Assembly: GCA_016234935.1 (NCBI GenBank)
Contig: JACRNL010000004.1
Location: 1-64,000, forward strand
DNA from: Deltaproteobacteria bacterium
GTDB taxonomy: Bacteria; Desulfobacterota; GWC2-55-46
Direction: 5' to 3'
DNA length: 64,000 nt
The stretch's first letter is position 1. Each line of letters opens with the position of its first letter. The translations under genes were made by a program, and so were the position numbers. Under the pieces are notes generated by a model. It was not told the DNA's origin. It worked only from the letters and a program-made list of their open reading frames with translations, and ran no database searches. This document shows, piece after piece, positions 54,096 through 62,154 of this stretch.

Positions 54096-54193
54096 GGAAG
54101 GGGCAAGGGCCCGGCGGCCCTGCAGGTCTTCAAAACCTGTTTATCACCTTTTACGGAGATGGGTGGGTTCGACTCCCGCCCCCTTCCGCCATA
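54096..54193 (+). tRNA. selC: tRNA-Sec (anticodon TCA)
   Basis: 98 nt. Acceptor GGAAGGGG pairs with CCCCTTCC, discriminator G and encoded CCA. Long extra arm (TTTATCACCTTTTACGGAGATGGG), anticodon loop CTTCAAA with TCA reading UGA, and T-arm GGGTTCGACTCCC. This shows that the organism decodes UGA as selenocysteine. selA, selB and selD are not in the window, and I found no gene here interrupted by an in-frame UGA. Confidence 0.96.
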
Positions 54194-54195
54194 AA

Positions 54196-54287
54196 TACAA
54201 GAAGCCCGGCATCACTTTCCATCGCCAAGAGTTCATGCGTAATACAAACGTTGGCGACGGAAAGTGATGCCGGGCTTCTTGTATTCA
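54196..54287. repeat. Family B palindromic element, copy 2
   Basis: Perfect 27-bp arms (AATACAAGAAGCCCGGCATCACTTTCC and its inverse), extended to about 36 bp with one mismatch. It is in the opposite orientation to copy 3: the interior reads CAAGAGTTCATGCGTAATAC. It starts 3 bp after the selC CCA and ends 13 bp before the convergent gene, so it may also terminate both. Confidence 0.88.
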
Positions 54288-54299
54288 ATCCGCGACAAC

Positions 54300-54692
54300 T
54301 CAGAACTTATAAGCAAACAGCCCGACGCTGGTCGCCGTCTCTTTGGCGTCCACGGTCTTGTCCCGCATTGCGCTTACCTTGATAGTGGGCACGTGCATTG
54401 AGAACTTGCCGTTTTCAATCTCGCTGAAGGATTTGGAGCTTGACGCGGTCGTAATGCCGTAGATCGCACCGGCTATCATGCCTAAGCCTGCCCCTGTGGG
54501 GATGTAGTCCAGATGATCGCCGGGCTTGTCGGCCAGAAGCACGAACGCGGAGCCGATGAGCGCTCCGATGATGCCGCCGTAGGCCGTATCCTTAAGCGTG
54601 ACTTCCATTGCGTCCGCGGCAAGGGCGCGGCCGGAGAAAACGAAGAAGGTAAAGATGAGAAAAACTGCCGTAATTTTTTTGATGGATATCAT
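54300..54692 (-). CDS. Exported glycine-zipper protein, unknown function
   Basis: 130 residues. A signal peptide (ITAVFLIFTFFVFSGRALAAD) then glycine-zipper segments (AYGGIIGALIGSAFVLL, GAGLGMIAGAIYGITTA) and a hydrophilic tail (MHVPTIKVSAMRDK). Such zippers insert in or lie on the outer membrane. I recognise no named family. Promoter at 54753-54782. Confidence 0.7.
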   Translation of the reverse strand: MISIKKITAVFLIFTFFVFSGRALAADAMEVTLKDTAYGGIIGALIGSAFVLLADKPGDHLDYIPTGAGLGMIAGAIYGITTASSSKSFSEIENGKFSMHVPTIKVSAMRDKTVDAKETATSVGLFAYKF

Positions 54693-54752
54693 TGCGCCGA
54701 TGCCCCCTTCTATATTATATTTTTATAAAAAACAGTATCCGGGATTTATAAT

Positions 54753-54782
54753 TTTATAGCATCTATCCGAAGGCGTTGTCAA
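54753..54782 (-). promoter_or_regulatory. Promoter of the glycine-zipper gene
   Basis: Minus strand TTGACA, 18-bp spacer, TATAAA. Confidence 0.65.
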
Positions 54783-54817
54783 GAAAAAGCATTTAAATTC
54801 GCGCAGCTACGCCTTAC

Positions 54818-54845
54818 TTGACAGGCCGGGATAAAGGGCTATACT
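54818..54845 (+). promoter_or_regulatory. Promoter of the DUF948-YtxH pair
   Basis: TTGACA, 16-bp spacer, TATACT; then AGAGGGG before the ATG at 54868. It diverges from the glycine-zipper promoter. Confidence 0.7.
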
Positions 54846-54867
54846 AAAAACAGAGGGGAAAAAAGAT

Positions 54868-55248
54868 ATGTCCTACAACGTTTATGAAATTGCGGCGCTC
54901 ATGGCGGCCATATCGGTATCAGCGCTTGCAATAGCCGCGATACCGGCTGTTTTACAGATTAAAAGAACCATCAGGGCGGTAGAGGATCTCTCGCTTGAGA
55001 CGAAAAAATCGGTGGAGACATTGAACGGCATCTTAAAAAGGATTGACTGCGGCGTGGCCGTCTTTGAAGAAACAGCGGCAAGGTTTAAGCAGACCGGAGA
55101 ACGCATAAGCGATGTTATTGATTCATTCATGGAGAACATAAAAAAGCCGATAGCGGTGGTGGCAGGCGTGCTTTCTTCAATTGAATACGCATTCAAACTT
55201 TTCTTCGGAAAAGAGCGTAAAAAAGGAGGTGTTCAAAATGACGAATAG
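54868..55248 (+). CDS. DUF948-like membrane protein
   Basis: 126 residues. One N-terminal helix (YEIAALMAAISVSALAIAAIPAVLQI) then a long amphipathic coil (KRTIRAVEDLSLETKKSVETLNGILKRI), and a second hydrophobic stretch (PIAVVAGVLSSIEYAFKLFF). This is the DUF948 pattern, usually coupled to a YtxH gene as here. Envelope stress or general stress role is inferred from relatives. Confidence 0.7.
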   Translation: MSYNVYEIAALMAAISVSALAIAAIPAVLQIKRTIRAVEDLSLETKKSVETLNGILKRIDCGVAVFEETAARFKQTGERISDVIDSFMENIKKPIAVVAGVLSSIEYAFKLFFGKERKKGGVQNDE

Positions 55249-55516
55249 GGGATATACGGTTCTCGCATTTGTGCTTGGCGGCGTTGTAGGCGCGGGAGTT
55301 GCCCTTCTGTTCGCCCCGGCATCCGGCGAAGTTACCAGAAAACGGATAAGAGACGGAGCCACTGATGCGGCTGACAGGTTAACCGAAAAGTATGAAGATG
55401 TAAAGGAGACCGTCGCCGAAAACGCGGGCAAGGTAAAACAAATGTTCGAGGACAAAAAAGAGGAGCTTAAAGCGGTGTACGAAGCAGGACGCGAGGCCTA
55501 CATTAAAGGGAAATAA
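55238..55516 (+). CDS. YtxH-domain protein
   Basis: 92 residues from ATG 55238, preceded by AAAGGAGG and overlapping the DUF948 gene by 11 bp. One helix with FVLGGVVGAGVALLFAPASGEVTRKRI, the YtxH signature, and a charged helical tail (DRLTEKYEDVKETVAENAGKVKQMF). Confidence 0.85.
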   Translation: MTNRGYTVLAFVLGGVVGAGVALLFAPASGEVTRKRIRDGATDAADRLTEKYEDVKETVAENAGKVKQMFEDKKEELKAVYEAGREAYIKGK

Positions 55517-55623
55517 CCCTTGGCACGGCAGCGTGAGGATGTGAAAAACAATAGTGCATCAGCCATGCGGCACGATAAGCTGCGTGGCTGTGGCTTTCCT
55601 GAGGGGCGCATTGAAATGATTCA

Positions 55624-56799
55624 ATGCCAAAACGCATCTTACGGGGTTATCGCTTGCCTGAAAAAGATTCCAAACAGACCTTGAGCGTTATTACCGCCGA
55701 TGTCGGCGGTTTTATAGGCCATGTCAGTTCCCACCCGGAGATACTCGACACCGCCAAGGAGCGTCTTTTCAACGCCAGGGGAAAAGGCGTTATCACCGAC
55801 TTTCATGTTTTGAGGTGCGGCGACGACATAGCCCTCGCCTTGCTTCACGAAAACGGCCCGGCCAGCGGCAGCGTCAGCGGCCTCGTCTGGAATACCCTCA
55901 ACGCCTGCACGGACGCGGCCAGCAGGATGAAGCTGTACCGTCATGAAGATTTCATCGCCGCCGGAGACAAGGGCTCCGCGGCGAAGGCCGGCGTATCCAA
56001 AGGCGCAAAAGGCCCGACATTGGCAGAGATGGAATTCGCGGAAAGGCAGAGCGAGCCTGTCATCGTCTTCATGGCCAACAAGTCGGCCTATGGTTCGTGG
56101 AACCTGCCTCTATATAAGATATACGCCGACCCCTTCAACACGGCAGGGCTTATCATGAACCCGCGGATGGCTGAAGGTTTCACCTTCACCGTGCTTGACG
56201 TAAAGGATGGCACGGAGATCACCCTTTCAACCCCGGCGGACGCCTATCTGCTTCTTTCCATTATCGGGATAACGTCGAGATACGTCGTAACGTCCGTCCA
56301 CGGCAACCGGAAACAGGATATTACCGCGGCCGTTGCCGCGCAAAAACTCGCCGCCCCCGGCGAAACAGGGCCCTTCACCGTAAGCAGAGACAACCCCGTG
56401 CTTATCCTGCGCTGTCAGTCCGACTTCCCAGCGGTGGGAGAGGCCCTTGAGCCTTTTTCCCTGCCGCACCTCGTAAGGGGATGGATGAGGGCCGCGCACA
56501 ACGGGCCTCTCATGCCCGTGCCGTTCTACGAGGCAAACCCCTCGCGTTTTGACGGCCCGGCGCGCCTGATCGGCGCGGGCTTCCAGATTTCCAATGGACG
56601 GTTCATCGGCCCGCACGACATGTTTGACGACCCCAGCTTTGACGAGGCACGCAGGCTCGCAAACCGGATTACCGATTACATGAGGCGCCACGGCCCTTTT
56701 GAGCCGCACCGTATGCCCGCGACCGAACTGGAGCAGGCTGGAATATCCGCGCTGTTCGATAAAGCAAAGGATAGAATAAAAGATAAGCTCAGCCGTTAG
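55624..56799 (+). CDS. fbp: Class V (archaeal-type) fructose-1,6-bisphosphatase
   Basis: 391 residues, the length of FBPase class V. The metal site appears as VITADVGGFIGH (Asp26 and neighbours) and RCGDDIALALLH; LPLYKIYADPFNTAGLIMNPRM, LPHLVRGWMRAAHNGPLMPV, RFDGPARLIGAGFQ and DMFDDPSFDEARRLANRITDYMRRHGPFEPHR match the archaeal enzyme throughout. The archaeal protein is a bifunctional aldolase/phosphatase using a Tyr and a Schiff-base Lys; the corresponding stretch here reads TSVHGNRKQD, so aldolase activity is uncertain. A separate class II aldolase is at 4.1 kb. Confidence 0.88.
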   Translation: MPKRILRGYRLPEKDSKQTLSVITADVGGFIGHVSSHPEILDTAKERLFNARGKGVITDFHVLRCGDDIALALLHENGPASGSVSGLVWNTLNACTDAASRMKLYRHEDFIAAGDKGSAAKAGVSKGAKGPTLAEMEFAERQSEPVIVFMANKSAYGSWNLPLYKIYADPFNTAGLIMNPRMAEGFTFTVLDVKDGTEITLSTPADAYLLLSIIGITSRYVVTSVHGNRKQDITAAVAAQKLAAPGETGPFTVSRDNPVLILRCQSDFPAVGEALEPFSLPHLVRGWMRAAHNGPLMPVPFYEANPSRFDGPARLIGAGFQISNGRFIGPHDMFDDPSFDEARRLANRITDYMRRHGPFEPHRMPATELEQAGISALFDKAKDRIKDKLSR

Positions 56800-56901
56800 A
56801 AAATGCCCGCTCAACCGGCATCAATGCAGCCTCTGGGCAGCCTCTGGGCAGCCTCAATGTTTTTCGCCTGGCAATAAAATTACAATGGGAGGTAGTCACC
56901 T

Positions 56902-57423
56902 GTGAAAAGCATGAAAGGCCCGCGCATAGTCAAAAAAAAATCAATAAACTCCGAGAAAGACCCGTATCTTCTGGATATCGCCCCGGGCGACAGGGCCGTA
57001 TGCAAAAAGTGCGGCGCCGTATACCACAACAAACGATGGAGCTTCAACAAAAAAACCATCACCCTTCCGGCAGCCGCGAAAAAGATCTCGGTCATCTGCG
57101 CGGCCTGCCAGAAGATACGGGACAAATTCGCGGAAGGGTACGTCACCCTGCATGGAACCTTCCTCAAAGCGCACAAAGACGAAATCATCAGCCTTGTCCG
57201 CAACAAGGAAGCTCACGCCATGCACTTTAACCCCCTTGACCGCATCATCGAAATAAAGGCTCGAAAAAGCCTGATAGAGATAACCACCACGACGGAAAAA
57301 TTGGCCCAGCGCATAGGCCAGATGCTCAAAAAGGCCTTCGACGGAGAGGTGGAATACAAATGGAGCGCAGGCGTCAAGCTCGCGCGTATAGTCTGGACAA
57401 GGGAAGAAGGCGCCCCGGCATGA
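56902..57423 (+). CDS. BCAM0308-family zinc-finger protein
   Basis: 173 residues, GTG start. Zinc ribbon from VCKKCGAVYHNKRW and ICAACQKIRD, then an alpha/beta region (NKEAHAMHFNPLDRIIEI, LIEITTTTEKLAQRIGQMLKKAF). It resembles the NMD3-like/BCAM0308 family of unknown function, perhaps RNA-binding. It lies upstream of amrS. Confidence 0.65.
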   Translation: MKSMKGPRIVKKKSINSEKDPYLLDIAPGDRAVCKKCGAVYHNKRWSFNKKTITLPAAAKKISVICAACQKIRDKFAEGYVTLHGTFLKAHKDEIISLVRNKEAHAMHFNPLDRIIEIKARKSLIEITTTTEKLAQRIGQMLKKAFDGEVEYKWSAGVKLARIVWTREEGAPA

Positions 57424-57524
57424 GGCGGCTGCCGCCATTAAAGGGTCAAAGGGCTTTCCTGGAACAATTCACCTGAATATACATTTCCGGATAGAGAGAA
57501 TTTTTCAGATAAGCCCTGAAACGC

Positions 57525-57655
57525 TCTTTAACCGGCATTACGTCCGCGCAGCCAGCCAATACACATCATGAGAGGATTTTTCGTGGAAGCTCTAAAACAC
57601 TCTTTAACAGGCATTATATCCGCGCCGCCTGCAACTTCACGTCATTGAGAGAATC
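57525..57655. repeat. Tandem imperfect duplication upstream of amrS
   Basis: CTGAAACGCTCTTTAACCGGCATTACGTCCGCGC at 57525 recurs as CTAAAACACTCTTTAACAGGCATTATATCCGCGC about 67 bp later. CATCATGAGAGGA of the first copy matches AATCATGAGAGAG at the gene start, so the duplication includes a second ATG context. From the first ATG (57568) a 26-codon ORF ends at 57648. Confidence 0.55.
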
Positions 57656-58666
57656 ATGAGAGAGGCTCAACTCTATAAGCCCGCCAAAGGCGGCTATGTT
57701 GACTGCTTTCTTTGCTCGTTCAGATGCCACATAGCGGACGGCAAGTTCGGGGTGTGCGGCGTCAGGGAGAACGTAGGCGGCATGCTCTACACGCTTGTCT
57801 ACGGCAAGCTCATAGCGGCGCACCTTGACCCGGTCGAAAAAAAACCTCTCTTTCATTTCCAGCCCGGATCGCACTCATACTCCATAGCCACCGTGGGGTG
57901 CAACTTCAGGTGCCTGCACTGCCAAAACTCCGAGATATCGCAGATGCCAAAGGATCAAAAGCGGATAATCGGCGAAGAGACCAGCCCTGAAGAGGTCGTC
58001 GGGGAGGCGGAAAAATCCGGGGCATCGAGCATATCCTACACCTACACGGAGCCTACGATTTTTTTCGAATTCGCAAAGGACATCAGCGATCTTGCGAGGC
58101 GGAAAAACCTTAAAAATATCTTCGTCACCAACGGTTACATGACGAAGGAATGCCTTGATGAATTGAAGGACGTCCTCGACGCGGCGAACGTCGACATTAA
58201 GGGCTTTACGGAGCCGTTTTACAGGAAAATCTGCGGCGCGCGCCTTGCGCCGGTGCTCGAGTCCATCGAATACATGCGCTCGCTCGGCGTCTGGGTTGAA
58301 TTGACGACACTTGTCATACCGGGCCAGAACGATTCCGAGGAAGAACTGCGCGCCATAGCAAAGTGGATAGCAAAGACCGACAGGACAATGCCCTGGCACC
58401 TCAGCGCGTTCCACCCTGCCTATAAGCTGGCAAACCTTCCCGTCACGCCGGCCGAGACCATCGAAAGGGCAAGGGAAATAGGCCTTGAAGAAGGCCTGCG
58501 CTACGTCTACACCGGCAACGTCCCCGGCATGAAGGGAGAGTCCACCTTCTGCTGGAACTGCAAAAAGATGCTGATAGAAAGACACGGCTTTACCGTTAAG
58601 AAAAACGTCGTCGAAGACTCGAAGTGTCCGCACTGCAAGACAGTCATTGACGGCGTTGATTTATAG
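57656..58666 (+). CDS. amrS: AmmeMemoRadiSam-system radical SAM enzyme AmrS
   Basis: 336 residues. An N-terminal zinc-like region (VDCFLCSFRCHIADGKFGVCGVREN), then the radical SAM site VGCNFRCLHCQN, YTYTEPTIFFE, FVTNGYM, VDIKGFTEPFYRKICGARL and a C-terminal cysteine pair set (CWNCKKMLIER, DSKCPHCKT). This matches AmrS, which usually occurs with AMMECR1 and Memo proteins; neither is in the window. Confidence 0.9.
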   Translation: MREAQLYKPAKGGYVDCFLCSFRCHIADGKFGVCGVRENVGGMLYTLVYGKLIAAHLDPVEKKPLFHFQPGSHSYSIATVGCNFRCLHCQNSEISQMPKDQKRIIGEETSPEEVVGEAEKSGASSISYTYTEPTIFFEFAKDISDLARRKNLKNIFVTNGYMTKECLDELKDVLDAANVDIKGFTEPFYRKICGARLAPVLESIEYMRSLGVWVELTTLVIPGQNDSEEELRAIAKWIAKTDRTMPWHLSAFHPAYKLANLPVTPAETIERAREIGLEEGLRYVYTGNVPGMKGESTFCWNCKKMLIERHGFTVKKNVVEDSKCPHCKTVIDGVDL

Positions 58667-58733
58667 ACGAAACGGATTATTCATAACCTTAAGCCTGCCC
58701 TCGAAGGTTTCTATCGAGGGATGGAGGGACGAG

Positions 58734-59042
58734 ATGCTTGTCGAATTCAGCATTATTCCAATAGGCACAGGGGAGAGTTTAGGTGACGCGATAGCCGGCG
58801 TATTGAAGCTCGTCGATGAAAGCATGCTCCCCTACAAGGCGAACGCGATGGGAACCGTCATAGAAGGCAGCTGGGACGATTGCATGGGACTCATCAAGAA
58901 ATGCCACGAAGAGGTCATGAAAACGGCTCCGCGGCTTGTCTCGAATATTTCGATAGACCTGAGACCGGGTAAACCCCAGGACCGTCTGAACGAAAAGCTG
59001 AAATCAATCGAAAAGAGGCTCGGAAAGAAGTTAAAGGGTTAG
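58734..59042 (+). CDS. MTH1187-family thiamine-binding protein
   Basis: 102 residues from ATG 58734; the upstream 29 codons of the track overlap the amrS end and a family C-like repeat. MLVEFSIIPIGTGESLGDAIAGVLKLVDES, YKANAMGTVIEGSWDDCMGLIKKCHE and RVVSNISIDLRPG-like segment are those of the YkoF-like DUF77 family, which binds thiamine. Confidence 0.85.
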   Translation: MLVEFSIIPIGTGESLGDAIAGVLKLVDESMLPYKANAMGTVIEGSWDDCMGLIKKCHEEVMKTAPRLVSNISIDLRPGKPQDRLNEKLKSIEKRLGKKLKG

Positions 59043-59297
59043 CAGGTTGCGGAAAAACTCAAAATCTGGTCAGACTGCTCAAATCTTCCCATTGCAATAA
59101 TAAAGACGCAATGGGAACCCAGCCAGATGCAAGGCGTCAAGCCCAGCACCACTTTCCGTTGCCAACGCTTGTATTATGCATGAACTCTTGGCGATGGAAA
59201 GTGGTGCTGGGGAGGAACGAGGCGCACTTTGTTGTGCGCCGTTCGTTCCGAACGACGAAGACAACGCCGCAGATGGGGTTTTTTCAGCAGCCTGATA
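59043..59297. repeat. Family A element interrupted by family B copy 3
   Basis: The left end GCAGGTTGCGGAAAAACTC and right end CGACGAAGACAACGCCGCAGATGGGGTTTTTTCAGCAGCCTG are a family A element in inverse orientation. Between GGCGTCAA and GAGGAACGAGGCGC sits family B copy 3 (59141-59212). An additional 70-bp segment lies in the left half. It fills the gap between the thiamine-binding and site-2 protease genes. Confidence 0.75.
59141..59212. repeat. Family B palindromic element, copy 3
   Basis: Arms CCCAGCACCACTTTCC and GGAAAGTGGTGCTGGG, perfect over 16 bp. Interior GTTGCCAACGCTTGTATTATGCATGAACTCTTGGCGATG is nearly identical to copy 2 read on the other strand. Confidence 0.85.
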
Positions 59298-59320
59298 GGC
59301 GTTAAACAGGTGCTCACGTC

Positions 59321-60445
59321 ATGTCAAGAGGCATAAAACTTTTCACAATAGCCGGGATACGCATCTCCCTTGACTACACCTGGTTTATTGTTTTCACGCT
59401 TTTTGCGTGGAGCCTTGCCTTCGGATATTTTCCGTTTCGCTACCCCGGCTTCGCAAAAGCCACATACGTTTCAATGGGTCTTGTCTCCTCATTCCTCCTT
59501 TTCGCGTGCGTCCTCATACACGAGATGTCGCATTCGATAACGGCCAACCGCCTGGGACTGGACATCCACGAAATAACGCTGTTCATCTTCGGCGGCATGG
59601 CGGAGCTTACCAGGGAGCCTGACGACCCCTCGGTGGAGTTGAAAATAGCCCTTGCGGGCCCGGCGGCGAGCGCGGCGCTTGCCCTGTTTTTCTGGCTGAT
59701 ATCCATGATGGTCTCCTTCACGGATTTTCCGGTAGTCCATGCCGTCATCTCGTATCTTGCGATGATAAACGCGATGCTCCTTGTCTTCAACATGATCCCC
59801 GGCTTTCCGCTCGACGGCGGACGCGTGCTCCGTGCCATATGGTGGCTGAAGACCGGCGACATGCCGCGCGCCACAATGGTGGCCAGCAGGATAGGCAGGG
59901 GCTTTGCCATGCTTCTTATCATCTCAGGGGTGCTTCAGATAGCAACGGGCAACTTCACCGGCGGCCTCTGGTCTGTCTTCATCGGCTTTTTCCTCCAGAG
60001 CGCGGCCGAGAGCGGGTATCAGGACATGCTCATGAAGCGCGCCCTCAAGGGCGTGCGCGTGAAGGACATCATGAGCGCCGGCGTTGTGACGATTGACGAG
60101 AAAGTCACCGTTGCCGAAGCGGTTGACAAATACTTTCTGACCCGCCACCACGCCTCATTCCCGATTACCGCCTCCGGGCAGGTCATCGGCATATTGAGCC
60201 TCAGACATGTCCGGGAACTCGGCAAAGACCGGTGGCCGACGACGCAGGTCAAAGACCTGATGACGAGGCTTACACCGGAGACGACCCTGTCGCCTGAAGA
60301 AAGCGCCCTCGGCGCCATCGGCAGGCTCGCGGCAGGCACGGTCGGCAGATGCCCGGTGCTTGACCCGGCAGGGCGGCTCGTTGGCATAGTTTCCAAAAGC
60401 GATATCATCAAGGTGTTGGAGCTTAAATCAGAGCTGCGTAAATGA
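59321..60445 (+). CDS. Site-2 protease (M50) with two CBS domains
   Basis: 374 residues. Six predicted membrane helices (1-225) with the zinc motif HEMSH at 67-71 and [19 protein letters not shown] carrying the third metal ligand. Two cytoplasmic CBS domains follow (about 235-295 with [18 protein letters not shown], and 300-370). CBS pairs bind adenine nucleotides, so cleavage may respond to energy state. Substrate unknown. Confidence 0.9.
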   Translation: MSRGIKLFTIAGIRISLDYTWFIVFTLFAWSLAFGYFPFRYPGFAKATYVSMGLVSSFLLFACVLIHEMSHSITANRLGLDIHEITLFIFGGMAELTREPDDPSVELKIALAGPAASAALALFFWLISMMVSFTDFPVVHAVISYLAMINAMLLVFNMIPGFPLDGGRVLRAIWWLKTGDMPRATMVASRIGRGFAMLLIISGVLQIATGNFTGGLWSVFIGFFLQSAAESGYQDMLMKRALKGVRVKDIMSAGVVTIDEKVTVAEAVDKYFLTRHHASFPITASGQVIGILSLRHVRELGKDRWPTTQVKDLMTRLTPETTLSPEESALGAIGRLAAGTVGRCPVLDPAGRLVGIVSKSDIIKVLELKSELRK

Positions 60446-60527
60446 ATTTAAAAAAGCTCATCAGAAACAGTCCTTGCCAAGAGCCTGCACGCCATTTGGC
60501 ATATTGACATTCGACTTGCAAATGCAA

Positions 60528-60562
60528 AAAGGCCCCTTGCGGACATTCCGCAAAGGGCCTTT
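60528..60562. terminator. Bidirectional terminator
   Basis: AAAGGCCCCTTGCGG-ACATT-CCGCAAAGGGCCTTT between the convergent protease and carbonic anhydrase genes. Confidence 0.8.
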
Positions 60563-60584
60563 AAACTTACACGCTGGAAAAAAT

Positions 60585-61385
60585 CTACTTCGCCGCGGCG
60601 GCTGCGGCCTTTACTTTTATCGTCCTGCCGTTAAGCGGCTGAACCGGCCTGTTGTTGTTGCGGAATATCTTCTTGAACGCGGCTATCTGCTTCTTGGACA
60701 TCTGTATCGGGGTCTTCAAGACTATCCAGGTCACTATCTCAGAGCACGGCGGGGTCGTCAAAGAGCCGGCATAGGTGTAAAACGCCCTGTCCTTTGGCAG
60801 AAGGTCGTCGGCAATGACCGTCACGTCAAGCTCCTTTTTTTCATTCGCCTTTTTGGGGAGATTCGCGAATACGCCCTTGTATGCCGCGTTTTCAGCGCCT
60901 GCTTCTATAAGCACGCCTATGACCGCGAGCTTGCCGTCCGCGTTCTTGTGCACGAGGTGGTTCTCCATGGCAAAGGACTTTCCGCCGACCGTGTGCTCGC
61001 TGGGGTCGTGGAAGTGAAACTGCACAAGCTCATAATCAACGCCGTCTACCTTTATTCCACTGCCCTTGTCGTAGTTCACCTGTATGGTGTGGCCGTTGTT
61101 TATAATATTAAGCTTTGAAGGCTTGTAGCTGAAGGAGATGTCCGCGAGAGGCGCCTCCGACGTCCCTTCGATGTTTATCGGCGACTGGCTCTTGCCTTTG
61201 CACGCTTCGTTGTCTTTTGAAATATCGCCCCAGTGCGACGGGCCTGCCTCGCCCTCATAGCCCCAGTGCGGGGCATGACCGTGCTCGCCGGCTACGGCCC
61301 CGGCTGCGCCGCAAAATGAGATGCCCAGAGTCAGCGCCGCCGCTAAAAGCCCGCGCTTTGATGCCGCTATCTTTCCGATTATCAT
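60585..61385 (-). CDS. Periplasmic alpha-carbonic anhydrase
   Basis: 266 residues. A signal peptide (GLLAAALTLGISFCGAAGAVAG), then HWGYEGEAGPSHWG, QSPINI, the zinc histidines in VQFHFHDPSEHTV, MENHLVHK, and SLTTPPCSEIVTWIVL. It hydrates CO2 in the periplasm. Terminal KAAAAAAK tail is low-complexity. AAAGGAG precedes the ATG. Confidence 0.95.
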   Translation of the reverse strand: MIIGKIAASKRGLLAAALTLGISFCGAAGAVAGEHGHAPHWGYEGEAGPSHWGDISKDNEACKGKSQSPINIEGTSEAPLADISFSYKPSKLNIINNGHTIQVNYDKGSGIKVDGVDYELVQFHFHDPSEHTVGGKSFAMENHLVHKNADGKLAVIGVLIEAGAENAAYKGVFANLPKKANEKKELDVTVIADDLLPKDRAFYTYAGSLTTPPCSEIVTWIVLKTPIQMSKKQIAAFKKIFRNNNRPVQPLNGRTIKVKAAAAAAK

Positions 61386-61534
61386 GTTGACTGCTCCTTT
61401 TTTGCTTTTTTTTTAGAGTTAATTTTAAAAACAAAACAGGCAATGCGCCCCCTGCTCCCGCACTGTACGCAAGGCTAAAGCCTTGCCCTGCAACACCCAT
61501 GCTCCCGCGGCCTTACAGCTTACTGCCCGGCCTG

Positions 61535-62026
61535 CTACCTGTCCGGTTTTCTGAAGAACAGGTCGTGGAGAGTGTAGACCTCCTTGACGACATATTCCTT
61601 AACGCCGGTCGGCAGGTTTATTACGACATCTTCATCCGGCTTTTTATTAAGAAGTCCCTTGCCTATGGGGGAGTTTACGGAAATCCTGCCGTTACGCGGG
61701 TCAACCTCTTCAGGCGTGACGAGTTCGTAGACGACTTCAAGGCCGGTGCTCTGGTCTTCAAGATGCACGCGGGAGCCAAAACCAACGGCGTCCTTCGGGA
61801 TATTGTCAAGCTTCAGGGAGACAAGGGAGTTCACCCTTGCCGTGAGGTGCGCCACACGCGCCTGCAGGAAAGACTGGCGCTGCTTGGCGGCCTCATATTC
61901 GGAATTCTCGCGGAAGTCCCCGTGGGCCGCGGCCTTTCGAAGCTCCTTGGGCACGTCAAAGCGCAGCTCCTTGTCGACCTTCAAGAGCTCTTCCCTTAAC
62001 TGTTTTACTATCGGCAACTCGTCCAT
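61535..62026 (-). CDS. greA: Transcription elongation factor GreA
   Basis: 163 residues from the ATG at 62026, with GGAGA upstream; the track's 87 earlier codons run through the repeat and the rlmD end. N-terminal coiled coil with the catalytic tip HGDFRENSEYEAAKQRQ, C-terminal FKBP-like fold (VGFGSRVHLEDQSTG, SVNSPIGKGLLNKKPDEDVVINLP). It stimulates cleavage of backtracked RNA. Confidence 0.9.
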   Translation of the reverse strand: MDELPIVKQLREELLKVDKELRFDVPKELRKAAAHGDFRENSEYEAAKQRQSFLQARVAHLTARVNSLVSLKLDNIPKDAVGFGSRVHLEDQSTGLEVVYELVTPEEVDPRNGRISVNSPIGKGLLNKKPDEDVVINLPTGVKEYVVKEVYTLHDLFFRKPDR

Positions 62027-62043
62027 AAATTCTCCGTTTTTCC

Positions 62044-62106
62044 GGCAGGCTGCAACTGGGGCTTCCCCGCTAAAAGCTCGCGGGGACATGTTTTGAGCAG
62101 CCTGCC
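62044..62106. repeat. Hairpin with GCAGGCTGC/GCAGCCTGC ends
   Basis: CGGCAGGCTGC ... CCCCGCTAAAAGCTCGCGGGG ... GCAGCCTGCCGG, a nested stem in the rlmD-greA gap. The outer arms share the CAGGCTGC end of family A, so it may be a short derivative. Confidence 0.6.
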
Positions 62107-62154
62107 GGACATTTTCAGCAACCCGCTCAATCAACGCCGCGAGCCGGACAGACA

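Noticed and set aside
54096-54193. Selenoprotein gene near selC
   Set aside because: I looked for family-conserved sequence continuing past TGA stops in the neighbouring genes and found none.
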